A DNA stretch of 64,000 nucleotides from Piscinibacter gummiphilus (GCF_002116905.1 NZ_CP015118.1:4774001-4838000); one strand, 5' to 3'. Positions 43,545 to 52,805 are shown, numbered from the stretch's first letter. The notes: generated by a model not told the origin, from the sequence alone. Numbers and translations are program-made.

Positions 43545-44072
43545 TCAACCCGCGTGCGTGGCGCCCGTGAATCCACGTTCCTCGGCGAACCACTGCAGCA
43601 CGGGCACCGTGCCCGGCAGCACCGGCTGTTCCGCCACCGGCAGGGTCTGCCAGGACATGGACTGGCGCTCGCGCATCTCGAAGTCGCCGGACCAGGCGAA
43701 CACCTTGCAGAAATTCAGCTTCACGCGGGCGTGCGGGTAGTCGACGAGCTCGATGCGCCACGGCACGGCCGCGCCGATGGTGATGCCCAGCTCCTCGTGC
43801 AGCTCGCGGCGCAGTGCCTGCTCCACCGTCTCGCCGGCCTCGAGCTTGCCGCCCGGGAACTCCCAGTAGCCGGCGTACACCTTGCCCTCGGGGCGCGACG
43901 TGAGCAGGAAGCGGCCGTCGCCGTCGATCAGCACGCCCACGGCCACGTCCACCACCGGGCGGTCCTCGGCCAGGTCGGCGAGGCTCGTGCCCATCTCGTG
44001 CGCGGTCCCTGGAGTACCTTCGCCCTGTCGGGCTGCGGTGCGAGCACCTTCGGGCGGCCGGGCGGTGCTCAT
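43545..44072 (-). CDS. Nudix hydrolase of the MutT family
   Basis: The 175-residue protein carries a full Nudix box, GGKLEAGETVEQALRRELHE then ELGI, and the 8-oxo-dGTPase features of MutT (VAVGVLIDGDGRFLLTSRPE, YWEFPGG). The first 28 residues are low complexity, so M27 (MGTSLADLAEDRPV) may be the true start. The first ATG overlaps the upstream DUF815 gene by four bases, as in the mutT-DUF815 pairs of this group. Confidence 0.9.
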   Translation of the reverse strand: MSTARPPEGARTAARQGEGTPGTAHEMGTSLADLAEDRPVVDVAVGVLIDGDGRFLLTSRPEGKVYAGYWEFPGGKLEAGETVEQALRRELHEELGITIGAAVPWRIELVDYPHARVKLNFCKVFAWSGDFEMRERQSMSWQTLPVAEQPVLPGTVPVLQWFAEERGFTGATHAG

Positions 44073-44944
44073 GCCAACCTCCCGCTGAGGTCCTTCGCGT
44101 ACTGGAAGGCCACGCGGCCCGATCGCGAGCCACGCTCCAGCGCCCACACGAGGCTCTCCTGGCGGTGGGCGGCGATGTGCTCCTCGGAGACGCCGAAGCC
44201 CCGCAGCCACTGGGCCACGATGGCGAGGTACTCGTCCTGGCTGAACGGGTAGAAGCTCACCCACAGGCCGAAGCGTTCGCTGAGCGAGATCTTCTCCTCG
44301 ACCACCTCGCCCGGGTGCACCTCGCCGTCCTCCGTGTGCTTGTACGTGAGGTTCTCCTTCATGTACTCGGGCAGCAGGTGGCGGCGGTTGCTGGTGGCGT
44401 AGATCAGCACGTTGTCGGCCGACTGCGAGACGGTGCCGTCGAGGATGGACTTGAGCTCCTTGTAGCCGGGCTCGCCCTCGTCGAAGCTCAGGTCGTCGCA
44501 GAACACGATGAAGCGCTCGGACCGGTCGGTGACCAGATCGAGAATGTCGGGCAGGTCGACGAGGTCGTGCTTGTCGATCTCGATCAGCCGCAGGCCCTGC
44601 GGCGCGTATTCGTTGAGGCAGGCCTTCACGAGCGAGCTCTTGCCCGTGCCGCGCGCGCCCGTGAGCAGCACGTTGTTGGCCGAGTGGCCCGTGACGAACT
44701 GCAGCGTGTTGCGCACGAGGCGCTCCTTCTGCGGGTCGACCTCCACGATGTCGTCGAGGCGGATGCGCGCCACGTGGCGCACCGGCTCGATGCGGCTGCC
44801 ACCCGAGCGCTTGCGGTAGCGGAAGGCCGTCGAGGCCGACCAGTCGGGCGCTTCCAGCGGGTGCGGCAGCACGGCCTCGAGGCGGGTGATCAGCGCCTCG
44901 GCGCGCGTGATGAGGTGTTGCAGGGCGTCGGGAGCGAGGGGCAT
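44069..44944 (-). CDS. DUF815 family AAA ATPase
   Basis: The 291-residue protein has Walker A LLTGARGTGKSS and Walker B RFIVFCDDLSF, the sensor-like IYATSNRRHLLPEY, and the family segment ERFGLWVSFYPFSQDEYLAI. Members are uncharacterised AAA+ proteins. The ATG at 44944 is the first in the conserved region; the longer frame enters noncoding DNA. Confidence 0.92.
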   Translation of the reverse strand: MPLAPDALQHLITRAEALITRLEAVLPHPLEAPDWSASTAFRYRKRSGGSRIEPVRHVARIRLDDIVEVDPQKERLVRNTLQFVTGHSANNVLLTGARGTGKSSLVKACLNEYAPQGLRLIEIDKHDLVDLPDILDLVTDRSERFIVFCDDLSFDEGEPGYKELKSILDGTVSQSADNVLIYATSNRRHLLPEYMKENLTYKHTEDGEVHPGEVVEEKISLSERFGLWVSFYPFSQDEYLAIVAQWLRGFGVSEEHIAAHRQESLVWALERGSRSGRVAFQYAKDLSGRLA

Positions 44945-45182
44945 GGGAAGTGGGTGTCGGACCGGAACCAGCGGCCAGTTTACCGGCCGGCGGCTTCCGA
45001 TCATTTCGCAGCGGATTGGCGTTCCGGCCTTTGAAACGCAAGGGATTTCTCTATGTTGCCTTGCCTTTACTTTCAGCAACACTGGGCCCGCGCCGGTCGG
45101 TCGACCGGACGCAACCCGGGTGACCTGCCCGTCCACGCAGACAGCAGGCGCCCTCCATGTTCACAACATCGGAGACAAAGCC

Positions 45183-45812
45183 ATGAAGATCAATGCAAAG
45201 TGGATTGCAGCCGCGGCGCTGACCGTCTGTTCCGTGGGCTCGGCCCTCGCGCAATCCGAACCCGTCGTGTTCGTGCACGGCTACAGCGGCAACTCGAGCA
45301 ATTTCAGCTCGATCATGGGCCGCATGACCGCCAGCGGCTACCCGGCCAACAAGCTCTACGGCTTCAACTACAGCTCGCTGCTGGTCAGCGACACGGCCAG
45401 CGGCCGTGAACTCGCCTCGTACGTGCGCAACGTGCGCGCCGCGAACGGCAACGCCAAGGTCGCCATCGTCGCGCACTCCAACGGCGGCCTCGTGACCCGT
45501 TCGTTCCTCGTGAACGAAGGCGGCCAGGCGGCCACGCGCCGCTTCGTGAGCCTCGGCTCGCCGCACTCGGGCACCACGTCGGCCTGGGCCTGCTTCAGCC
45601 CCGCCTGTTTCGACATGCGCGCCGGTTCGCTGTTCCTGCTGCAGCTGGCCGGCCGCGGCTGCGACCGCTCGCTGTGGTCGTCGGTCGACGGCGTGATCCT
45701 GCCCGCCTCCAGCGCGCGCTGCGGCAGCAGCACGCAGGTGGCGAGCGTGGACCACCTGACGCTGCTGACGAACCAGAGCGTCTACAACAGCCTGCGCACC
45801 GCACTGCGGTGA
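45183..45812 (+). CDS. Secreted triacylglycerol lipase
   Basis: The 209-residue protein has a signal peptide (MKINAKWIAAAALTVCSVGS ending ALAQ). The alpha/beta hydrolase core has the oxyanion loop VVFVHGYSGN, nucleophile Ser in IVAHSNGGLV (an AxSxG-type elbow, as in small Bacillus-like lipases), Asp near SSVDGVILP and His in ASVDHLTLLT. It heads a run with a parvulin and a lipase foldase. Four cysteines near the C-terminus may form disulfides. Confidence 0.88.
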   Translation: MKINAKWIAAAALTVCSVGSALAQSEPVVFVHGYSGNSSNFSSIMGRMTASGYPANKLYGFNYSSLLVSDTASGRELASYVRNVRAANGNAKVAIVAHSNGGLVTRSFLVNEGGQAATRRFVSLGSPHSGTTSAWACFSPACFDMRAGSLFLLQLAGRGCDRSLWSSVDGVILPASSARCGSSTQVASVDHLTLLTNQSVYNSLRTALR

Positions 45813-45932
45813 TCCGCGGGGGGGCTGGGATGGCCCCCTTGCGCAGGGTTTTCGGTTCGGTGCACAGTGCCGGACACCGGGTCCGCCGTCACGGACGGGC
45901 CCGGTCATGAAAACACCGACGGAGACGAACCC

Positions 45933-47540
45933 ATGCTGTACCCCCGCACCCGCACCTGGCGGCGCGGTCTGGCCGCGTGCGCCCTGCTCGCGGCCGGCAT
46001 CGCCGGCGCCGCCCACAAGGTCCAGAACACCCCCGTGGCCTGGGTCAACGGCCAGGCCATCCAGCGCACCACCCTCGTGGAACTGCTGAACCTGCGCAAC
46101 GGCTCCGGAGACAACACCGGCCGGCCGCTGCCACCGGTCACGCTCGAAGACCGCCAGCGTGCGCTCGACGACATCATCCAGATGGAACTCATCGCGCAGA
46201 AGGCGCGCGACCAGGGCCTCACCGCCACGCCCGAGGCAGCCAGCGAACTCGCGTACCAGCGCGACCAGGTGCTGAGCCAGCGGCTGCTGCGCCTGCTGAC
46301 GCAGGAGACCGTGGTCGACGAGGCCGCAGTGCGCGAACGGCATGCCGCGATCCCCACCGAACACGAGGTGAGCGTGCGCCACATCGTGCTCGCCGACGAG
46401 GCCGCCGCCCGCGACACCATCGTGCGGCTCGACGCCGGCGCCTCGTTCGCCGACCTCGCCCGCAAGCGGTCGATCGACAAGGAGTCCCGCCGCCAGGGCG
46501 GGCTGCTGCCCACGATGAAGACCACGTCGTTCGTACCGCCCTTCGCCGCGGCGGCGATCGCGCAGGCGCCCGGGCGCCACAGCGCCGAGCCGGTGCACAC
46601 CGAGTTCGGCTGGCACGTCATCCGCGTCGAATCGCGCCGCGAGATCCCGCCGCCGTCCTTCGAGGAGGCGCGCGGCTGGCTCGGACCGCAGTGGGTCAAC
46701 GAAAAGGTGGACGAGCAGGTCACCGCCTGGCGCCGGGCGGCCGACGTGAAGGTGCTGCAGCCGCTCGGCGACGGCCCGCTCGCCGACACGAGCGGGGTCG
46801 TCGCCACCGTCGACGGCCGACCCATTCCGCGTGTCATGCTCGAGCAGCTGGTGAAGGCCCGCAACGGCATCGAGAACCCGTACGACCCCGTGGATCCGAA
46901 CCAGCCGGCGCGCCCGCTGGCGGGCCGGGAAGCCACGCTCGAGGAACTCGTGATGACCGAGGTCCTCGCGCACCAGGCCCGCGAGCGCAAGCTCGACGAG
47001 AACCCGTCGGTGCTGGCCGAGGCGGACCTGCAGGAGAAGACGATCGCGGGGCGCATGTACGTGCGCTGGCTGATCTCGCAGACCCGCATCGGCACCGACG
47101 AACTGAAGGCGCTGTACCGCAGCGACGTGCCCGTGCACGACTTCAAGGTGAGCCAGATCGTCGTGGCCGAGGAGGCGCAGGCCACCGCGCTGATCGCCCG
47201 GCTCGACCAGGGCGCCCGCTTCCCGGTGCTGGCGCGCGAGTTCTCGCTCGACGACGGCACGAAGAAGCAGGGCGGCTCGATGGGCTGGCTGCTGAACAAC
47301 CAGATGCCCACGGCGGTCTCGGCCGTCGTGCGGCCGCTCAAGCCCGGACGCCATGCCGCGAAGCCGGTGCGCACCGAGGCCGGCTGGGTCATCGTGCGGC
47401 TCGATGCCGTGCGGCCCACGGCGCGCCGCCCCGGCCTCGACGAGGCCACGGCGTGGCTGTACCCGAAGCTGATGAACGACAAGGTGCAGGTGCGGCTGCA
47501 GCAGCTGCGCGCCAGCGCCGACATCCAGCTCGTCCAATGA
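45933..47540 (+). CDS. Exported protein with two tandem parvulin-type PPIase domains
   Basis: The 535-residue product has a signal peptide (RTWRRGLAACALLAAGIAGA). Two similar halves follow, each a SurA-N-like helical part plus a parvulin domain. Half one: HEVSVRHIVLADEAAARDTI to HTEFGWHVIRVES. Half two: HDFKVSQIVVAEEAQATALI to RTEAGWVIVRLD. Each has the F/GW-H/V-I strand, but the second half lacks the usual His of the active site. It lies between the lipase and its foldase, so it may assist lipase folding; this is inference. Confidence 0.85.
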   Translation: MLYPRTRTWRRGLAACALLAAGIAGAAHKVQNTPVAWVNGQAIQRTTLVELLNLRNGSGDNTGRPLPPVTLEDRQRALDDIIQMELIAQKARDQGLTATPEAASELAYQRDQVLSQRLLRLLTQETVVDEAAVRERHAAIPTEHEVSVRHIVLADEAAARDTIVRLDAGASFADLARKRSIDKESRRQGGLLPTMKTTSFVPPFAAAAIAQAPGRHSAEPVHTEFGWHVIRVESRREIPPPSFEEARGWLGPQWVNEKVDEQVTAWRRAADVKVLQPLGDGPLADTSGVVATVDGRPIPRVMLEQLVKARNGIENPYDPVDPNQPARPLAGREATLEELVMTEVLAHQARERKLDENPSVLAEADLQEKTIAGRMYVRWLISQTRIGTDELKALYRSDVPVHDFKVSQIVVAEEAQATALIARLDQGARFPVLAREFSLDDGTKKQGGSMGWLLNNQMPTAVSAVVRPLKPGRHAAKPVRTEAGWVIVRLDAVRPTARRPGLDEATAWLYPKLMNDKVQVRLQQLRASADIQLVQ

Positions 47541-48547
47541 TCACCGTCGACCGCCCCTCCCCCGCGCGCCGGCCACTCCTGGCGGCCGCGGCCTGCGCGG
47601 GCCTCGCCGCGCTGGTGTGGCTCGCCTGGCCGTCGGTGGATCCCGTCGACCTGCCGTCCGCACCCACGGCCGCCGGTGCCGCGGGCGCGTCGACCGTGAC
47701 GGGCCCGGGTTCGCGCCCCCGCGTGCTGCCCGTGCCGGGCAGCAGCGAGCCGGTCGACCCCGCCCGCATGTTCGACCTGGGCGTGGCGGGTGACCTGCGC
47801 GTCGACCTGGAGACCAAGACTGCGCTCGACCTGATCGTGGCCGAACTCGGCGACAACCCGTCGGCCGAGGCGCTGGCGAAGCTCGAACGGTCGCTGCGCG
47901 GCGGGCTGCCCCGCGAGGCGGCCGAGCAGGTGCTGGCGATGGTGCAGTCCTACCGCGGCTACACGCAGGCCCTCGCGAGGTCGACGGCGCTGCAGCGCCC
48001 GCCGCAGACCCCGGAGGAGATGCGGCAGCTGCTGGCACAGGACGCCGCGCTGCGCCGCCAGCACTTCGACGCGGCCACGTCGAACGCGCTGTTCGGCGTG
48101 CAGGAGGCCTACTCGCGCTACACGCTCGACGCCCAGGCCATCGAGTCGGACCCGCGGCTCAGCGCCGTCGAGAAGGCCCGCCAGATCCACGCACTGCGCG
48201 CGGCGCTGCCGGGCGAGGTGGCCGAACTCGAACCGGCCCTGTCGCCGAAGGCGAGCGAACTCGCCCTGCGCATCGCCGAACTGCGCGAACGGGGCGGCAC
48301 CGAGGCGCAGGTGCAGGCGCTGCGCACGCAGTACATGGGTTCGGACGCCGCGTCGAGCATCGGCGAGATGGACGCGCAGAACGCCCAGTGGGCCGAGCGG
48401 CACCAGGCCTTCCGGCAGCAGCGCGATGCGCTGCTGGCCACGTCACCGGCCGACCCGCAGGCGGCGGTGGAGCAGCTGATGGCGCAGCATTTCTCGGCGG
48501 AGGAGTTGCCCGGCGCCCGGGCCTACGATCAGCAGGCGAAGCGCTGA
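47537..48547 (+). CDS. lifO: Lipase-specific foldase (lipase chaperone)
   Basis: The 336-residue protein has an N-terminal membrane anchor (RRPLLAAAACAGLAALVWLA), a Pro/Ala-rich linker, and a helical domain with the foldase motif RRQHFDAATSNALFGVQEAY, the RxxFDY/F-type signature. The remaining helices (ALPGEVAELEPALSPKASEL) wrap the lipase. Its ATG overlaps the parvulin stop by four bases, indicating coupled translation. Confidence 0.87.
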   Translation: MITVDRPSPARRPLLAAAACAGLAALVWLAWPSVDPVDLPSAPTAAGAAGASTVTGPGSRPRVLPVPGSSEPVDPARMFDLGVAGDLRVDLETKTALDLIVAELGDNPSAEALAKLERSLRGGLPREAAEQVLAMVQSYRGYTQALARSTALQRPPQTPEEMRQLLAQDAALRRQHFDAATSNALFGVQEAYSRYTLDAQAIESDPRLSAVEKARQIHALRAALPGEVAELEPALSPKASELALRIAELRERGGTEAQVQALRTQYMGSDAASSIGEMDAQNAQWAERHQAFRQQRDALLATSPADPQAAVEQLMAQHFSAEELPGARAYDQQAKR

Positions 48548-48570
48548 TCCCCCAAACGAAATGTCATCCC

Positions 48571-48580
48571 GGCGAAGGCC
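48571..48580. repeat. Target-site duplication, left copy
   Basis: GGCGAAGGCC precedes the left inverted repeat and is repeated exactly at 49188-49197. Confidence 0.75.
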
Positions 48581-49187
48581 CACTACTGTCCGGGGAAAAT
48601 CGAGGCGTCGGCCAACAGGCCCGATCCAAAGCGGGATGCGCTGAATTTGCTGATTTCCCGACTCGATCGCATCGCAAGAACCAAGATGTCACCCCGGCGC
48701 AGGCCGGGGCCCTGGGCCTGGCGCGCGAACAGCCCGTCATCGCAGAGCCCGACGCGATCGCGTGCAGGCGCCAGCGCCTGCGCTCAGCAGGATGTTCCGC
48801 CCTGCGCGGAACGACGCGAGTGGCTCGATTGAACCGAGCGCTCGCGAAGGCAGACCCCGCGAGTCAGAGCCTGGCGAGAAGTCCTGGCGTCATCGAGTTC
48901 TCGGCGTTCGACGCGCGAGTCCCGCGGAGCAGGAGCAGCAGAGCCGCATAAGCCGAAGCTGGTGTTCAGGTGCTTTGTTGGTTACTTATTTGCACCAGCA
49001 AATAAGTGACTCGCCCGCCGGGGCGAACTCCCGGCGCGGTCCCACTCACGAGGGGAACGGTGGCGCGCGCAGCCGGCACGGCCTGACCGAGCATGGCCAT
49101 CCGCGCTTCGGGTCAGGCCCAGGGTCCCGGCCTGCGCCGGGATGACGGGTGTTTTGAAGGCGTCTCGATTTTCCCCGGACAGTAGTG
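48581..49187. mobile_element. 607-bp MITE-like non-autonomous element
   Basis: Terminal inverted repeats of 27 bp (CACTACTGTCCGGGGAAAAT then CGAGGCG at 48581-48607, complement at 49161-49187, one mismatch) and a 10-bp target duplication GGCGAAGGCC. No transposase is inside. The interior has its own pair of REP-like words (48686 and 49118) and noncoding filler. The 9-12 bp duplication recalls IS4-type transposition; the family is not confirmed. It split a REP-like palindrome. Confidence 0.75.
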
Positions 49188-49197
49188 GGCGAAGGCC
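49188..49197. repeat. Target-site duplication, right copy
   Basis: This exact second copy of GGCGAAGGCC continues into CGGGATCACGG, completing the interrupted REP-like word. Confidence 0.75.
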
Positions 49198-49213
49198 GGG
49201 ATCACGGCTTATT

Positions 49214-49867
49214 TCAGCCCGCGACCAGCAGGTCCAGCGCCGCGTCGAGGTGCTCGACCGGGCTGCGCTTGAAGCCCGACCGGGCGTAGCGCTGCAGGCG
49301 CCCCACCACGAAGCCGGTCAGCACCGAGGCCTGGGCGTTGGCGTCCACCGTGGGGGTGCTGGAGCCGTTCGACTCGGCAACACCGCGCAGGCTCTGGCGC
49401 AGCTGCGATTCGATGCGGTCGAAGAACTGGTTCATGCGCGCCACGAGGCGTTCGTTCTCGAACACCAGGGCATCGCCCACCATCACGCGGGTCATGCCGG
49501 GGTTCTTCTCGCTGAACTGCAGCACCACGGTGAGGATCTGGCGGGCCTGGACCGCGCCCGAGTCACCACGTTCGGTGATCTGGTTCACGAGGGAGAAGAC
49601 GCTCTGCTCGATGAACTCGATGAGCCCCTCGAACATCTGGGCCTTGCTGGCGAAATGGCGGTAGAGGGCCGCTTCGGACACCTCCAGCCGGCCGGCCAGC
49701 GCGGCCGTGGTGATGCGTTCGGCGCCGGGCTGCTCGAGCATGGCGGCGAGGGTCTGGAGGATCTGGACGCGGCGCTCGCCCGGCTTCGGGCGCTTGCGCA
49801 CCGGCGCTTCCGCGCCTTCCGCGGGGGCAACGACCGAGTCTTCAGGGGTGGGCGTGGTGTCGGTCAT
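49214..49867 (-). CDS. slmA: Nucleoid occlusion factor SlmA (TetR fold)
   Basis: The 217-residue protein has a TetR-type DNA-binding domain (RRVQILQTLAAMLEQPGAER, ITTAALAGRLEVSEAALYRH FA) and the SlmA core VQARQILTVVLQFSEKNPGM, which differs from general TetR regulators. It blocks FtsZ ring assembly over DNA. ATG 49867 is preferred; upstream codons are atypical. In the same run as argB, as in related genomes. Confidence 0.92.
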   Translation of the reverse strand: MTDTTPTPEDSVVAPAEGAEAPVRKRPKPGERRVQILQTLAAMLEQPGAERITTAALAGRLEVSEAALYRHFASKAQMFEGLIEFIEQSVFSLVNQITERGDSGAVQARQILTVVLQFSEKNPGMTRVMVGDALVFENERLVARMNQFFDRIESQLRQSLRGVAESNGSSTPTVDANAQASVLTGFVVGRLQRYARSGFKRSPVEHLDAALDLLVAG

Positions 49868-49896
49868 TGCAAAGTCCGGCGCTGGTCTAGGGATTG

Positions 49897-50586
49897 TCAA
49901 AGCCTGTAGAGCATCCTCAGCGACCGGATTCTTGCACACACATAGGGGGGCGTCGGACAAGGGTGTCTACCGACTTCCGTGCGGGATTCCGCACGCTTCA
50001 GGTAGCGCTGCATCCACACCGTGCGCATTCCGAGGCCCCGGGCGGCGCGCTGGTGCTGCAGGGTGTCCTCCACCAGCACGCACCGCGACGGCCGGACCTT
50101 GAGCCGGGCGGCCACCGAACGGAGCATCCGCCGGTCCGGCTTCGGGCGGTGTTCGCCGAACATCTCCATGTCCTCGATGCACAGGATGCCGTCGAACTCC
50201 GACGTGAGCTGCAGCGTGTCGAGCACCCGCATCGCGTACGCCCGCGGGGCGTTCGTCAGGATGTACTTGCGGCCGGGCAACCGCCGCAGCGCGGCGCGGT
50301 CGTGGCTGCTGGTTCGCAGCCGTTCCTCCAGGCCCGGCAGGCGGTGCGTCACCTCGAGGAAGTGGTGCGGCCGCACGCCGTGGTGCCGCACCAGCCCGAG
50401 CAGCGTGGCCCCGTACCGGTCCCAGTAGCGCTGCCGCAGCAGCGCCGCCTCGGCCTCGGTCACCTCCACGTGTTCGACGATGTAGTCGTTCATGGCCTGG
50501 TTCGTGGGGCCGAAGGCCGCGAACGAGGCGTCGTGCAGGGTGTTGTCGAGGTCGAAGAGCCAGACCGGCAGGGGACGCTTCTTCAA
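49897..50586 (-). CDS. Pyrimidine 5'-nucleotidase-type HAD hydrolase
   Basis: The 229-residue protein has HAD motif I WLFDLDNTLH, the motif II Thr in YILTNAPRAYA, the motif III Lys in HRPKPDRRML and motif IV LVEDTLQHQRAARGLGM. Helical cap inserted after motif I. Resembles SDT1/YjjG-type nucleotidases. Its ATG overlaps the stop of argB by four bases. Confidence 0.9.
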   Translation of the reverse strand: MKKRPLPVWLFDLDNTLHDASFAAFGPTNQAMNDYIVEHVEVTEAEAALLRQRYWDRYGATLLGLVRHHGVRPHHFLEVTHRLPGLEERLRTSSHDRAALRRLPGRKYILTNAPRAYAMRVLDTLQLTSEFDGILCIEDMEMFGEHRPKPDRRMLRSVAARLKVRPSRCVLVEDTLQHQRAARGLGMRTVWMQRYLKRAESRTEVGRHPCPTPPYVCARIRSLRMLYRL

Positions 50587-51494
50587 TGGCTTCTGATCAT
50601 CGTGCCGTAGGCTTGCTCGGAGAGAATTTCGAGCAGCATCGAGTGCGGCACGCGGCCGTCGATGATGTGCACCGCGGTCACGCCGTTCTTCGCGGCCTCG
50701 AGCGCCGAGGCGATCTTCGGCAGCATGCCGCCGCTGATGGTGCCGTCGGCGAAGAGCTCGTCGATCTCGCGCGCCGACAGGTTGGTCAGCAGGTTGCCGG
50801 CCTTGTCGAGCACGCCCGGGATGTTCGTCAGCATCATCAGCTTCTCGGCCTTGAGCACCTCGGCCAGCTTGCCGGCCACGACGTCGGCGTTGATGTTGTA
50901 GTTCTCGTTGTTCGCGCCGAAGCCCAGCGGCGAGATCACGGGGATGAACTGGTCGTCCTGCAACGCCTTGACCACCGACGGGTCGATGGATTCGATCTCG
51001 CCGACCTGGCCCACGTCGTGCACGACGCTCGGGTCCTTGTGGTCCACCATGCGCAGCTTGCGCGCGCGGATCAGGCCGCCGTCACGCCCCGTCAGGCCCA
51101 CGGCCTTGCCGCCCGCGACGTTGATCAGGCCCACGATGTCCTGCTGCACCTGGCCGGCGAGCACCCATTCGACGACTTCCATCGTCTCCTCGTCGGTGAC
51201 GCGCATGCCCTGGATGAACGTGCCCTTCTTGCCGATCTTCGCGAGGGCGTCCTCGATCTGCGGGCCGCCACCGTGCACCACCACCGGGTTCATGCCGACG
51301 AGCTTGAGCAGCACCACGTCTTCGGCGAAGTCCTGCTGCAGCGCCGGATCGGTCATCGCGTTGCCGCCGTACTTGATCACGATGGTCTTGCCGTGGAACT
51401 TGCGGATGTACGGCAGGGCCTCGGCCAGGATCTCGGCCTTGTCACGGGGCGCGATGTGGGTCAGGTCGTGGGCAGCAGGGGGCTCGTGGCTCAT
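50583..51494 (-). CDS. argB: Acetylglutamate kinase
   Basis: The 303-residue kinase performs step two of arginine synthesis. Motifs: IVIKYGGNAMTDPALQQDFA, VVVHGGGPQIEDAL, GLTGRDGGLIRARKL and GGMLPKIASALEAAKNGV. The N-terminal arm suggests the arginine-inhibited hexameric type. Start at ATG 51494, because upstream frame is low complexity. Confidence 0.97.
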   Translation of the reverse strand: MSHEPPAAHDLTHIAPRDKAEILAEALPYIRKFHGKTIVIKYGGNAMTDPALQQDFAEDVVLLKLVGMNPVVVHGGGPQIEDALAKIGKKGTFIQGMRVTDEETMEVVEWVLAGQVQQDIVGLINVAGGKAVGLTGRDGGLIRARKLRMVDHKDPSVVHDVGQVGEIESIDPSVVKALQDDQFIPVISPLGFGANNENYNINADVVAGKLAEVLKAEKLMMLTNIPGVLDKAGNLLTNLSAREIDELFADGTISGGMLPKIASALEAAKNGVTAVHIIDGRVPHSMLLEILSEQAYGTMIRSH

Positions 51495-51628
51495 GGCGGG
51501 GGGCTTTCCGGGAACGATGAATGCGGCAAATTGTAGAGGCGCGCACCCGATTCCGTAGGGGTGGGCCCCTAAAAGCGGCGCGGGGCGGCCCGTATAGTCA
51601 GTCATCTTCCCTTCACCGAAAGGCGATC

Positions 51629-52126
51629 ATGGTCAAGAAGACGGACAACCCGAACCCCGATTTCGTCAACACGGTCCGCGAGTCGGCCCAGCAGATCTGG
51701 CTGGCCGGCCTCGGGGCTTTCGCGAAGGCGCAGGCCGAGGGTGGCAAGGTGTTCGAGACCCTCGTCCAGGAAGGCACCACCATCCAGCGCAAGACCCAGG
51801 CCGCCGCCGAGGAGAAGTTCGGCGAGATGGGCTCGCGCTGGAGCGGCCTGGCCGGCGACATGACGTCGAAGGCGGGCCAGCAGTGGGACAAGCTGGAGTC
51901 GATCTTCGAGGACCGCACGGCCCGCGCCCTCACCCGCCTGGGCGTGCCCAGCGCGAAGCAGGTGGAAGACCTCGAGGCCCGCGTGGCCGAGCTGGCCGAG
52001 CAGGTGGCGAAGCTGCAGAAGGCGGCGGCACCGGCCCGTCCGGCGGCGGCGAAGCGGTCCGCCGCGCGGTCGGCCACGCCCACCGCGGGCACGAAGCCGT
52101 CGGCACGCAAGCGCGCCTCGCCCTGA
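51629..52126 (+). CDS. Phasin family protein (PHA granule associated)
   Basis: The 165-residue protein has the phasin core VRESAQQIWLAGLGAFAKAQ, EGGKVFETLVQEGTTIQRKT, a coiled-coil leucine-rich segment (VEDLEARVAELAEQVAKLQK) and a C-terminal Ala/Lys/Pro-rich histone-like tail (PARPAAAKRSAARSATPTAG). Such tails let PhaF/PhaM-like phasins bind DNA and segregate granules. It is divergent from argB. Confidence 0.9.
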   Translation: MVKKTDNPNPDFVNTVRESAQQIWLAGLGAFAKAQAEGGKVFETLVQEGTTIQRKTQAAAEEKFGEMGSRWSGLAGDMTSKAGQQWDKLESIFEDRTARALTRLGVPSAKQVEDLEARVAELAEQVAKLQKAAAPARPAAAKRSAARSATPTAGTKPSARKRASP

Positions 52127-52141
52127 GCGTTCCCGAGGGGG

Positions 52142-52777
52142 TCAGCGCTCGGCCGGGGGCGCCGCCTTCGGATCGGGCGCTTCGTCGAGCGGCGCGCGGT
52201 CGGTGTTGCCGGTGAACGAACGTTCCCACTCCTCGTTCGCCTGCATGAACGTGGTGACACTCGCCTCCTCGACCTCCACGTCGCCGTGGCCCGCGGCCGC
52301 CCGCCGGTTCTCCTGCCGCTGGGCTTCGGCCCGCTCGCGGCCGGCGATGGCCACCGCGGCCTTCGAGCGCAGCGTGGAGAGTCCTTCGACGGACCAGTCG
52401 GTGACGAGCGTGTCGAGCTGCTCGAGCGCGCAGCGGATGGTTTCGACCGGCATGTCGTCGAGCGCGAAGCGGCCCTTCTTCTGCAGGCCGTGTTCGAGGG
52501 CGCGCGCGTAACGCATCACCTTGCGGGACTGCGGGTGCTGGTCGAGCACCTCGCCCAGGTGGCGGCGCACCACCTCCAGTTCGGCCTTGTCGAGCGTGGA
52601 CGTGCGGGCGGGCGGCACGCGCTTGACCGGCGGCTCGGGCGCGCGGCCCAGCAGCCGGCCGATCCAGCGCCGTGCGCGCGCGAGCGTGCCCGGGGCACGG
52701 GCGGCTCCGCGGGAGGTCTTCTTGTCGGCGGGGGAACGCGTCAGCACGGCAGTCTCGGGAACGGTGGGAACGCACAT
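52142..52777 (-). CDS. Conserved protein of unknown function
   Basis: The 211-residue soluble protein has a basic N-terminus (RWIGRLLGRAPEPPVKRVPP) and a helical core (LDKAELEVVRRHLGEVLDQH, RALEHGLQKKGRFALDDMPV, IRCALEQLDTLVTDWSVEGL). It looks conserved-type rather than random, and converges with the phasin gene. No family is recognised. Confidence 0.7.
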   Translation of the reverse strand: MCVPTVPETAVLTRSPADKKTSRGAARAPGTLARARRWIGRLLGRAPEPPVKRVPPARTSTLDKAELEVVRRHLGEVLDQHPQSRKVMRYARALEHGLQKKGRFALDDMPVETIRCALEQLDTLVTDWSVEGLSTLRSKAAVAIAGRERAEAQRQENRRAAAGHGDVEVEEASVTTFMQANEEWERSFTGNTDRAPLDEAPDPKAAPPAER

Positions 52778-52805
52778 CCTGCCACACGCCCGCCGCCGCA
52801 GTGCC

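Noticed and set aside
45816..45841. GC-rich inverted repeat after the lipase gene as a terminator
   Set aside because: Short stem of G and C runs without a T tract; at most an attenuator, not supportable.
45051..48403. Long minus-strand frames opposite lipase, parvulin and foldase
   Set aside because: Composition of shadow frames; real genes on the plus strand have signal peptides, motifs and coupled starts.
48612..49145. Open frames inside the MITE-like element
   Set aside because: Low-complexity Arg/Ser/Ala translations on both strands, no ribosome site, and they cover REP-like palindromes.
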